Source of the DNA: Mesaphorura yosii
Lineage: Eukaryota; Arthropoda; Collembola; Poduromorpha; Tullbergiidae
Assembly: GCA_009869945.1 (NCBI GenBank)
Contig: WIXG01000005.1
Coordinates: 558,001-622,000 of the forward strand
Length of the DNA: 64,000 bases
Direction: 5' to 3'
The position numbers and the translations under genes are program-made. Positions 40,901 to 51,626 of this stretch are shown here, piece after piece (within the stretch, counting starts at the first letter, position 1; every line of letters begins with the position of its first letter). The notes beneath the pieces are model-generated. The model saw only the letters and a program-made list of their open reading frames with translations. It was not told the origin of the DNA and ran no database searches.

Positions 40901-43900
40901 ATAAAACAAAGATAAATTCGAACTGCACTGTACCGGTCTGCACCTCGTCTCGGAAAACTGCAATAATGCATAATTGCTACTGAAAGCTGTTGTTGTTTGC
41001 ACAGGACAGGCGCAAGTTTAATTACCACGGAGTGTCAGTGCGAGTGGCGAGTTTAGTCAGCGCAGCGCGGTGAGCACTGACTTTAATTACATTATTGCAG
41101 TATGAAAAATATGCGCTAGCGTGATTCGACGGCAGCATAAAGTCATCGCTGCGCTGCGCTGGACGGTGGTATCAATCCTGAGCGAGAGAAAGACTTTGAA
41201 ATGCGCATAGACACACTTGGTAATTTCCTTGTCAGATGGTAATTATACTCTGACTTAATTATAATAATTATCAACATTAAATGAAGCAGCCATAACAAAG
41301 GAAGGCAAGGGAAATAAGTGTAAAAGAGCAAATAGAAGTCAATTGTACAGAGGCATAAAACGAGCAATTGCAATAATCTCATCAACTTCTCAGACGAGCT
41401 CTCAGAAGCCAAGGAGCTAAAGCCAAGTCAAAGACGCAAGCAGAGGACAGCTTAATACCGAAAACCGACGCTAAACTCGTTTACAACCTAACTCTGATCG
41501 TTCGTTATCTTTTACTTACCGAATATTGAGGCTGGATCTGTACGCAGCGATGAATGTCCATTTTTGTTTGAGTAGCTCGAGTGGCCACCAGTTGGATACG
41601 ATGGACTCTTCCGTCCCTGTAAAAGTCAAACAGAATTAAGTAAACATTATTTATCAGACGAGACTGACTAAACTGCTAACTGCAGACAATTCATGAAACA
41701 ACGAAACAGCACAGGATTTGACATGATGAAAATAATTTATTGGAGGAGTCAGCAATTAAACTGGCCACCATCTCAATCATGGCTGGCTCGGCTTGTCCTG
41801 GAGTTGTATTGCGTTGCGAATATAATTGTCCATTAATTTTGTCTCATTGTCTTTTATCTTGATGTTTGCATCGCAAACACAACATTCTCATTCTAACGTA
41901 CTTAATGAAATTATAATTTAAATGCGAACTGCAATTGCGTGTAGGAGCCCATCTTGGCTTTCTTGATCCTTTTAAGAGAATAAAATGTGCATAAAATTTC
42001 GATTTATTGTCCGTCCATTGCAGTTGTACAAAAGCCAGCTAATTGCGGTGCGGTGAACAAGCTCAATGCTGTCTTGTTTGTGGCACCTCATAATTCGTAT
42101 TTCGTACTTATGATTATAATCGCAACTTCGTAGCGTGTCTTAAGTGTCTTTGTCCGGCCGGTCGTAAACAATAACCTATGAAGTCCGTTTGTTTGGTTAA
42201 TTTGTGCTTTGTGCATAATCGCAGTACAGCGCATTGTACGTAAACAAGCAAAGCAATCGAACTCGAATTCGAGTGCTTCTTCAATTCCAAGCTATGCCTG
42301 GCTTTGCCAATGATGCCATTCCATTTCCACGTAATCAGATACGATAGCATTCTTTTCCTCGCTGTTGTTTTATCTCTCAAATCTAACCTAATCTGTCTTT
42401 CAAAAACATTCTTTTCTCTTTCCTCTCCTTTGTGTTTGTGTGCACAGGCGCTGCGCATCAACTGCAACTATTTCAACATGCAATGGACAATGAACTTGTC
42501 ACCTTTCCCAAACAGAAGTCGACTCTTAGTTTAGCTAATGGTGATTAAATACTGTAAAAACGAGAAATGGTTTTCCTTCTTCAAAAATTTAGAAAATGGG
42601 CCACAATACTTTTTTGTAAAATTAAGGTTCGGATTAGATTGGGATCTAAGCACTTCGTGAATCTTCGTCTTACCAAAAATATTTCGGTTAAGGTTATTAT
42701 TATTGTTGTTATTACAAATTTTAAAGACAAATGATGGGCCTGCCTGCAAGAAATAGCAATGGCAATGCGCAACGGCAACAATTTACTACAAACAGTAAAG
42801 CACATTATCGGAATGGTAAGGAAGCAAGTATCGTTCTTTGTGTTGAAGAGGAATGATTCCAGACTTTGATTTTGAGCCTCTTGTGTCTGTTGCTGCCTTG
42901 CAAGACGGTAGCCCACCGGAGTTGAGCGCTCCTAAGTTCCTTGCCTTCGTTTTCGAAGAAATCGTAAAGTTTTAAAACAAGGAGAGGATATTTACTTAAA
43001 GTTATTACGGTCGGCAGTCGTGATTACTCCGGCCTGTCTTTATCCTGGCCTGAGCTTGAGCCTGGGCCTTTTTACTCTCAATTCACAGATCTCTAAATAT
43101 TGTAACAATACTAATTATGTTTATTAACTTATGGAACATGGACGTGGTCGTGCAAGCAGGAGCAGAACAGATGCGGACATAACTGGAAAGATTTTTACGC
43201 CTCTTCTTTACCCGACGTCTAACTTCAGGCTTGCATGCCTGCTACAAATGGAAATGTGTTTGATTTCAAGATTTCTTACAACATCCTCACAAGCCTTCGT
43301 AATCTACGTCGAGTTCTGGAATTGAAATCGAAGATACACTTGTTTGCTAGTTGTTCGAAGGCATTTCTAATTCGAATATTTGTGGTTTCATTTTTGTTGC
43401 TTGTGCTTGGCTTCGACGAAGAAGAAGGAAAGGTATCTGAAAGACTAAAAGATAAAAAATTGAGTATCGAGTTTGACTACGACTCCAAGTCCAAGGCACA
43501 GCGCAGCGCCAGTGTAGCGATGGTCAGAGTTTCCTTCGCTCATAAATCTGAAACACGAGTCGTTATAGTGGGTACTTAATGATCTTTCTATACCCAGACA
43601 GCAGAGCCTTGGCATGGCAGGCAGGCAATGAGGACTGTGCAGCAGACATTCTGAATTAGAAAGGAAAGGGACGAAAAATGACATTGAACCTGACGTGATC
43701 CATTCCGATGTCTAGTCAGCATATTTCAATACTGCTACATGGAGTCTGTGTACCAACGCTCCAGTAATTATTTATGAAAAAATTTGAAACCATGAAAAAT
43801 AACCTCACGAGAAATATTTCAATTGACCGTGGTCCCTGAGACCTTCGACGCTTGACCTGCTATATGCTGTGCTTTGCTAGATGAGCAGGCTAAAAAACCA

Positions 43901-45405
43901 GTACAACTCCAAAATTGGAAATACAAACAAGAACTACGGCGCGACGTGGCTGGGTTCATTAAAATTCGTTCATTCGTTCAGGCGCGCCGGTCGAGACATT
44001 ATTACAAAAATTTGAAGCACACTTAAATCACAGAATTCCAAGTCAAGTTGCTTCGCGACTTGTTAGGACCGATTGGGTCTGTTCTTTTCACGATTCACGT
44101 GTAAAATGGAGCCGTTACGCCTCAATGGAAGTTTAATTGCTCGTACTGAAGTAATTAGTAATTATTATTTACATTTCAATTAACAGTACAGAAAAAACCA
44201 GGCAGTGCAAACCAAATGATTGGTTTTGCTGGTGAGTAATGACAAAGGAACCTCAGCCATTACGCATGCGAGCTGATGATGATGAAATGACAGTTAGGCC
44301 TGGTTAATTACGTTATTAATGATATTGACTTTATCTGCAAATGTGGGCAATAAAAGCGCTTTTCGCTGGCCTTCAGATTTCCGACACGACTACACGACGG
44401 AGACTCACCACGCGGCTTTAGCCAGGTGCCATCGCCATCATCGAATCACGGTGGTTGTGTGTGCATACGCGCCCACTTCAATCAGCAGCTCTTGATGTTG
44501 ATTAATATTAGCTAAAGCCCACTAGACTAAAGGCAGGAGGGCCATTGAGAGAGGAGCTGGCACTATTAGCCCTATTCTCTATCAATAAATGAAGTACCGA
44601 TAAACTAATTTAAGCCCGACGGAATTCTTTGACATATTAATAAAGTGGAGCGTGCATCAACATTTAATGAGGAGAATGGAACTGAAAATTCAGTAGTTCA
44701 CGTTCACGTTTTAATTTACACATTTACAAATTACAAATTACGATACACAATGGAACACTTTGCTACCCGTTTATGGCACTTTGCTTGCAGCATATGCTTA
44801 AATGTTCATGCTTTCAAAACTATCAACCAGGTCGCGCCAATTGTCAAAATCGCACCGAAGGCTTCAAAATTTGTTCGCCTGTCGATTGATTGACCACTAG
44901 ACAGAATAATCACAAGGACTAATTCCTTTCGGCTCACATTGACAATCGACATTAGAGGGAATTTGCCTAATGGCTCTGTTACTGATGAAGCGTTGAATCA
45001 CACGCCTACGCCTTTTTGCATTGTTGTGCAATTCAATACCGATTGGGTTCGCTCGCCGTTAACAATTATCACACGCCATTTATATAAAAATATTTTAGTC
45101 CAGTATTTTCCACGCAAAGTTGTGGGTTGAAATCGGTCATATGGAGTAAAATTTAGTGGATAATTGCAAAAGATACTAAAAACTGGATAAAGTCGGAAGT
45201 GGTGGACAATTACCTGATCACATTCTGTTGACCTGATGAGATCACGCTTATCATCATTAATCACATCGTCGGACAATTTGTCATTCTCGCCTTCGTCTTC
45301 AGCACACTTGAAAATTTTCACCTCATCCTGGTCATTGGGATCATCAGACCTCATTCGGTCTCCCGAACTACTTCCGCTGCTTGAACCAGCGCGAACGTGC
45401 GGCAT
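34876..45405 (-). CDS. pan: Pangolin/TCF transcription factor, 5' part (three coding exons)
   Basis: TCF/LEF factors bind DNA through an HMG box and recruit beta-catenin/Armadillo through their N-terminus, acting in the nucleus at the end of the Wnt/Wingless pathway. Exons at 45405-45214, 41616-41520 and 34958-34876 are each bounded by GT/AG sites, and their phases (0, 1, 0) join into 124 open codons. The product starts MPH, has the acidic motif DEVKIFK followed shortly by DEGE (about residues 27-39), then a Ser/Gly/Tyr linker ending in NMGYGLLGAYSYPNGS, which closely resembles insect pangolin. The start was chosen because MPH is the conserved family start. The groucho-binding region, HMG box and C-clamp are absent from the window, so the gene continues to the left. 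Odd: three extra residues (CAE) split the FKDEGE core. Family assignment is strong; the exact 5' end is not known. Confidence 0.9.
34959..41519 (-). other. pan: pan intron 2
   Basis: This is a 6.6 kb intron between two phase-compatible exons. Between about 35.4 and 36.3 kb stop codons are scarce in several frames on both strands because the local GC is higher. A (TTGCC) tandem repeat lies at 35730-35749. No other coding exon was supported. Confidence 0.75.
35730..35749. repeat. TTGCC tandem repeat, 4 copies
   Basis: Four TTGCC units, followed by diverged GTGCC/ACGCC words up to about 35770. It is the same unit as at 26276-26290. Confidence 0.85.
41520..41616 (-). CDS. pan: pan coding exon 2: Ser/Tyr/Gly linker
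   Basis: This is a 97-nt exon between an acceptor (TTTTACAG) and the donor GTAAGTAA. It enters in phase 0 and leaves in phase 1. It encodes a Ser/Tyr/Gly/Asn-rich segment (GRKSPSYPTGGHSSYSNKNG at its start) that lies between the catenin-binding domain and the NMGY motif. Sequence conservation is low, as usual for this linker; the call rests on splice sites, phase and position. Confidence 0.75.
41617..45213 (-). other. pan: pan intron 1
   Basis: This is a 3.6 kb intron between exon 1 (phase 0 donor) and exon 2. Open frames inside are short. The frame at 43235-43579 (+) has no recognisable domain. Confidence 0.75.
45214..45405 (-). CDS. pan: pan coding exon 1: beta-catenin-binding domain
   Basis: This exon has 64 codons, starts at ATG (45405-45403) and ends at a codon boundary before the donor GTAATT. 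It carries a Ser/Gly-rich start, the DEVKIFK motif, an acidic stretch with DEGE and a charged helix ending in RDLIRSTECDQ. In TCF proteins these elements run along the armadillo repeats of beta-catenin. The open frame continues past the donor into non-homologous sequence, which supports splicing here. Confidence 0.88.
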
Positions 45406-45601
45406 TTTGACTGACGAAATTCCTCTTCCACTGTTCTCTCGATCACTGAGCTGAGCTGCTCAATTCCCAATTTGCCAGCAGAAACGGGCACGAGAATTCT
45501 TCTTTTATGAGGTACCCGGCCTGACACTCTTGATCATGGTTGGTTATCACAAAATCTGATCTGATTTTTCTCGTGTGCCAAATGTCTTCTGGGAAATCCT
45601 T

Positions 45602-45609
45602 CACTTACG
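45602..45609 (-). other. pan: Candidate splice donor of a pan 5' UTR exon
   Basis: On the minus strand the sequence reads GTGCGGC then GTAAGTGA, a near-consensus donor about 200 nt upstream of the pan ATG. A possible acceptor is the CTCAG/GCAG run near 45450-45457, but it lacks a good pyrimidine tract. If real, it ends an untranslated first exon extending to higher coordinates. Confidence 0.3.
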
Positions 45610-48523
45610 CCGCACTTGTCGCGTTCGAACACACGAAAACAGAAACCAAAACACAGTAGAGATTTGCGGCTTGAATGACTTAATTGCGACTCGACTGTAC
45701 TTTGTTGTTTTGAAATGCTAATCGGGCATTTAAGAACACGAGACTAATGATGGTCGCTAGACATGCATTAGCATTCCGTAGCGTCTGAGTGTCGATTCTC
45801 TATGCTTTGATTATTCAGCGCATCTCAGCCGGTGCTGTCCTCAAACTTAACATAAAATATTGCCTTGGTCAGAGAAATCTCATCTGTCATTGGCACTTCT
45901 CTGGCATCGACTCCGATGACGACGCTGCTCGACGAGAACTTCTTCCTCTGGAGACTTCCATGCACTAGATTTTAGTGTGGACTTTCGTATGTCACTGATC
46001 AAGTGGTCCGGAAGTGAAAGCACGGAAGCGTCTCAAAATTTGATGTCTCTGTTGTCTCAAATGCGCAAAACGCAAACTAGTTCACTTTTCTCCCTCTTCT
46101 AGAGAAATTTCGTTTGGATATTGTTCAAAATGTCCACAGAAAATATTCACGACTGAAATCGAATGTCAACTTCACTTTGGAGTCTCAATCACAATGTCAG
46201 GTGTTGTATTTACTCGGCGTGGCGTACCGTGGCGTACTTTAATGAAGTTCAGTTCTAATCTCCTCACGTCGGGGATAAAGACTGATTTAATTTTAGAGTT
46301 ACGTTATAGAGCAAAGATAAGGACCCGCACACTATCGGCGATTAACTGTCAACTGCACAGGTAAAAGCGCAGGCAACAAACGCCGAGAGCTGTCAATTAC
46401 GCGTGTGTTGTGTGGCTGAACGCTAACGCGACGCAATGTTCTCGTCTCAAACACAACTACTTGACTAAACCTTCGCGAGCTGCAGCAGTCTCACTAACAA
46501 GGTCCATCGAAACCTCAACTCAACTGCTCAACTGCTGCACGAGAGACTGTGGCGACTGGGGAAAAAATCAACAACCCAGCGTAGCAAAGCAGTAATAATC
46601 ATTCGAATACTAAATACTAATGCCTGACATTACTTCGGAACACGAACCATGCATTGCAATGCAAGGCAAGTTTAGGCAAGGGAGTGGAGCAGAGCTGCTT
46701 GACGGTGCTGGAATGCTTGTTTCGAATTTTACAATTTAACCATGTGAGTTTTTCCCTTTTTTACTGGCTCCACTTGCCTAGGGGTTTTCTCTCATAACAA
46801 TAAATCTTCATCCATTTCCATTCTATAATCATGCTGTTAATAAGGCTCTCTTTCTCTCTCATCTTCTCGCAGCTCGCAAACAAGGCACAGGCACGGCAAC
46901 CCCAAGCCGCCAGGGTCCGAGCAAGACTTAAGAAAGGGAAGATTCTTTGCTATGCTAAATGCTCACTCTTTTGCGGCCGAAGATATTCTGTGCGTACGCG
47001 GAGCAGGAGACGGAAGGTAGAAAGGGTTGCAAGTGTCGGCCAGACCCAGAAAGTATCCGAAACGTGTTAAGAGACTGTAGGCCTTTATTAGGCGGCGGGG
47101 GTTGTTCTCTCCATACGTATAATTTGGAGAGACCGAAGAAGGCAGTAGGCAACAAGGGAGAAACTCTTGGTGATTTACACACTGAGCGTGTGATGAGCCT
47201 TTATAAAGAGCTGGTGAGTGAGGGACCGAAACTCCGACAGAACAACCAACCTCTTTTTTGTACCTCACTGTGTCTTGACAATGCAGGCGGCTGGTAGGAG
47301 AGGAGTTGGGTTGTTTGCCTTGTAAAATGCGGTGTCTCTACGCTTTGTGCGCTGCGAGATCGAGTTGGATGCGCCGAGCAGAGCACGCAGGCGAGGGGCG
47401 CAAAGGAGATTCTGGTTTGCAGAGAGAGAAAAGAACCACCCGCGACACAAAGTGCCGAATCATCACTGGTTCAAGTGCCGGTTGTCACTTGGGCACAAGC
47501 CAATCCCGATCTCCGTCTTTCTCCCAGGCTCTGAAATGTGATAAAAGCGCAAAAGCAACAAAGACCGACAAGTGAATCCGGCTCGGTAGTGATTCTCATC
47601 GAGGCTCAGTCAGGCAGTCTCATTTCGGAAGGAAAGCCTACTCTCTGATTTTTCAACACGTTGGCCATCTGCACTGAATAATCTCAGGCTCGGATTCACT
47701 GGCAATGAACAAAGATCCTCCACTTAAAGCACGCATTAAATTCATGACTTTATTGGCCATTTTGACATTTTCAGACTCTTGAAAACATGTTTATTGTCTT
47801 CGCATGGTATCCACGGTTAAAAACAAACAGCCAATTCCACTTTTCTAAACTTCCGCGATTGGACCACAGTTCCATGGTCAGACAAGCACGAGCAAATCAT
47901 TAATTATAACTTCGACCCACTTTAACTCTAATTAAATTCAGTCAGGCGATCAGTGCATGGGCGCTGCAGAAAAAACAGCAGATTAAAACAACAGAATCGT
48001 TAAATCGCGTCACCAGCTGCCACCGACAATCAAACGAAGCGACAGACAGAATTTGTAGAGAAACAAAGCCATAAATTTCTATTATAAAAATGACCTCGTT
48101 GCCCATTTAATTAATTGAATTTGATCCGTCCCATATTTATTAATTTGGTTTATATTCTTGATTTCCTGAATCTCAAATTCAAATTCGATGCTTGCAGTTA
48201 TGCTTGCAGTGGTCATCGACCAGAAGACACTTAAAATAGTATGGCACCCTCATTTTTGATTGACATTTTAGACAAACCGATTAGAACTAAAAATGCCCAG
48301 TCTGTGTTTATTTTGACCCATGCCAGCAAGCCAACCAGCATGAGACCTCAAAACGAGTCCAGCCAAATGACTGTCACCTGAAACAAGTGCACCTTCAGTC
48401 CTTAATTGCTTCAGACTAGACAGACGAGTGATTTTCATGAGAAATTGGATAATTCTGTCGTAAAAATACGCACTCACTCGCTGCAAAGCTTAAAATTCAT
48501 GAACACATGGACGAAAAAATTAC

Positions 48524-48565
48524 CTGCGCACCTAGGTTTGATTGATTTCCTTCTGAACAACGCAT
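48524..48565 (-). CDS. pan: Candidate alternative pan first exon (14 codons)
   Basis: On the minus strand an ATG at 48565 opens a 14-codon frame (MRCSEGNQSNLGAQ) that ends at a codon boundary directly before the donor GTAATTTT. Pan exon 2 accepts in phase 0, so this exon could replace exon 1 and give a protein without the beta-catenin-binding domain. A possible upstream acceptor (TACTGTACAG, about 48616) lies just before it. Nothing in the 14 residues is diagnostic; the call rests on phase and donor only. Confidence 0.2.
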
Positions 48566-51537
48566 GCTTTGAACAACCCCAGTAAGGAGCAAGGAACCGA
48601 TACTGCTAAACTGTACAGTAAAAAACCTATTTTGAGTGAATAATTTTTTAAACAAACGGCTTACAGGCGACAGTCTTATTAAAATTCTCAAGCCAAGCCA
48701 GTCCGGTAGGAACGCGTTCATTGTTATAATTTGTGCCACTGCCATCATAAAATTCATCATAAAGTTCGATCTGTAATAAATATCAGAATAGTAATTCTGC
48801 GATGACCGATTCGCATCTCCATTGTCTGAATCGCTAATGCGACAATCGTCTGAAGTGGGTCAAGCGATGCATTGGCATTTCTTCGGATGTCTGGTTTTTC
48901 AATGCCATCGCTTCAATCACAAGAGCGAATCATGGATTAATGCATGCGTACACTAATTAATGGCGGAAATTAAGATTAAGGTACAAGTCAAATGAGTCGT
49001 CTGTTGGGAGTCGAAAGCTGCCATTGCTCAAGGTCTGTCCAATCTCGAAAACAACTAAACAACAATTCGCCCGTGCTTCTGCACCGCGCCAAGTCCATGG
49101 CCAACTATTCATATTGGTTTTCTTCAAGGTCCCATCCGAGCCGAAGTGACTACACGCCAAATGTGAACACTTTGCTCTTAATGGAAAGTAATGATCATAG
49201 ATCAAAATTACATGAATGGGATGACAAGGGAATAATGAGTATTTTGGGCGGGTTGCGCTCATCAAATGTAAACCCAGGAGCTGCCGTGCTTCTTAACACT
49301 CAACCAGAAATCACGGCAAACACCCAACGAAGTGGAGAATCTCTGCTCCAGAGTTCAGACTCGCTTCTCTTCAATCTTGTAGTGTAGGCAAGAATGTCCG
49401 TTCTTCATTTCATAATTCATTCCAGAAATGAACACAACGAGAAGCGCAGTTGAAAAATTAGTCTGGAACTATTTTCTTAATTATCCAAAACGTGAGCTCC
49501 TCCTCGCTCTTGTTTAATGAAAAACTGAAATTAAACTCGAGTCAACAATAAGAAAGTATCTCATTCCAGTTTCGTGAGCCAACGAACAGCTTGCATGAAC
49601 CTTAATTAATGATCCCGGCATCGCTCGCACTTCTTGCACGTAGCTCGATTAGGTTGTCAGTATGCTCTTAATAAGTCGAAATAAAAATGATCAGACTCTG
49701 TTCATATTCAAATATTCATTGCCAGATCTAAAATGGGAGTCTGAAACGTGGGTAGCTCGTAGCGACTGAGTAACGTGTATAAGGCTATGGTCCCGAAGGG
49801 CTTTTAAAATGCGAAATTCGTATTTGACTTAATTAGCATAAACAGAGATGCAATGAATTACATAAGAAGCAAACACTAAAAATTTATGAAAAATGAGACG
49901 AGTGAGAAAATGCTTGAGAGAATATACTAGTTTCAATCTTATAAATGCTTGAAGCATAATTAGATCACTTCCTGATTCTTGAAAGCATACGCTGTGACTA
50001 GACGTGATAAATCATAAAGCACTTGAACAAGTTTAAGAGCAGCTATCCTAACGTATGAAATATTAATCTTATATTTAAGATCTTTGTTTAAGAGAAGCAA
50101 TATAATTTTAGGCACTGGCTTTTACCTCTCTCTTTCCACGCCGTGCATTTTGTCTTTAAAAAGGGGCCTTCTGTATGAAAGTTACCAGATAGAGTTTCCA
50201 TTGCATGATGCTTCCCTGCATTGTCAGAATCTCAGAATATGAATATTTTAGAGTTGTTCAACTGGCATGTTGGCTCAAAGAATTTCCGCAAGCAAACTGG
50301 TTTCTGGAAGAACTTGCAGCTTTCCCCAAAATACATTACAACCTGCATTAACATTCTTGAACTCAAACTCAACCATGCAATCCTGCAGAACTTACCTCAT
50401 TCTGGAGTCATTTACTACATGCATTAATGCTCACTTAATTTTCGGTTGGTTGAAAAATTATCTTAAATGTTGCATTCTTCATTGACTCATCTTCTCATTT
50501 TTTCTCGTTCCATCCTATTTCGGGTACTTTTGAGGTTTCTGTTCAATTTCTTAATTAGAACCAATTGTGTTATTAGGATTTAAGTTGCATTGTTAAGAAA
50601 TGAGCTCGTCGGCGCCTTTTATGACAATTGCGGTCGTTATTTGTTTTATATTTCATCCAAGTCGTTAACGAAGCAGTTGAATTCAATAACAAGCCCATAA
50701 TTATTGACGTACGGCAGCCACACAGCCAGTATACAGGGTTTTCTGCCAGATTTTCCCCATAAAGATGCACGCAACTAGAACCTGCACATGCACAAGGAAC
50801 AATAAGAGCTTTGAAATTCATTTTCGGTTCCTTTCATGTTCAGGGCTGCTTAAATAGTCTCTGATGGCCATTGTTTCTCATACTGCAAATTTGTGAGAAT
50901 TGTTCAACTTTTTGGAAATGGCCTGAAAACGAACGTTTACGATTTTAAATTTCATGGACACGTTCCTATCTCGTTTCTATTCACGGAAATGTGAATTCAC
51001 AAATATATTTTGCATAGAACGCCGAGCCCGGTCCGAAGGAGAGATTTGACCACGCTCAAAGGAATGGCTTGGCAAACCAAATGTCAAAACGGATTTTTGC
51101 ATGACTGGCTTGCTAGCTTAATAGTTAGCTATTTATGCAAACGGTCCGCGTTACACTTGACCTAATAAACATCATTACCTTGTTCAAGTTAATGAACTTT
51201 TCTTAAAGTCACGGCGATTCTGCCAGCTTTAATGAGATTAGTATACTCTCTGCTGCTGCATTGAATTTCTGACATCCATGCCCAGCGAAGGTAGCAATGC
51301 TGTAGCATAGTCAGAACTACACGAAAGGAAAAGACTAGACTATTCAGCCCCAGTCTGCTGGACTCATGAATTTAACTGCGCTCATTGACCATTGGCTCAT
51401 AACCAAGTAAGCTCACGTTGACAACTTGACATATGGGTCAATTTGTCAAATGCGAAAAATAAATGAAGCATGGTTCTGGTTCATGAGAAGATAACCTCCA
51501 CAATATTTGCAAACTAGACTTCTCTCTGTCCGTCCGC

Positions 51538-51539
51538 AG
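51538..51539 (+). other. Candidate 3' splice site upstream of the secreted-protein gene
   Basis: A pyrimidine-rich run ends in CCGCAG followed by GAAATG, 45 nt before the ATG at 51584. It resembles a good acceptor, so the gene may have an upstream exon. The frame of the 598-codon protein stays open back to this point. An alternative is a start site at the TCAGT initiator-like word at 51553-51557, with no TATA box seen about 30 nt upstream. Confidence 0.35.
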
Positions 51540-51542
51540 GAA

Positions 51543-51626
51543 ATGTTACTACTCAGTCTCTTTCTTCGCGTGGTGATAATACAATGGCACGAATTAACAG
51601 CACTCATTTCTATTGCAAGTTGTTGA
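51543..51626 (+). CDS. Upstream ORF overlapping the secreted-protein start
   Basis: ATG at 51543 opens a 27-codon frame ending at TGA 51624-51626. It overlaps the first 14 codons of the main frame in another register. The peptide starts MLLLSLFLRVVIIQW, a hydrophobic run. If transcripts include 51543 it would compete with the main ATG; if they start near 51555 it is not present. It may be chance. Confidence 0.25.
   Translation: MLLLSLFLRVVIIQWHELTALISIASC

Larger units (their letters stand above)
45406..51542. other. Region between pan and the secreted-protein gene
   Basis: This should hold the pan 5' UTR and promoters. Visible items are a strong minus-strand donor at 45608, a phase-compatible candidate first exon at 48565-48524, and a stop-poor, GC-richer patch at 46.83-47.58 kb that is open in several frames on both strands. 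The 131-codon plus-strand frame at 48992-49387 begins with ATG but has no recognisable domain and was not called. Confidence 0.5.

Noticed and set aside
42690-42720. ATT/GTT microsatellite-like run
   Set aside because: Too short and imperfect to be informative; it only gives an Asn run in a chance frame.
47202-47208. TATAAAG word with a nearby TCAGT on the minus strand
   Set aside because: Spacing between the two is about 22 nt, too short for a normal TATA-initiator pair.
48992-49387. 131-codon plus-strand frame
   Set aside because: Starts with ATG but has no domain, promoter or splice support, and overlaps a minus-strand frame of similar length.
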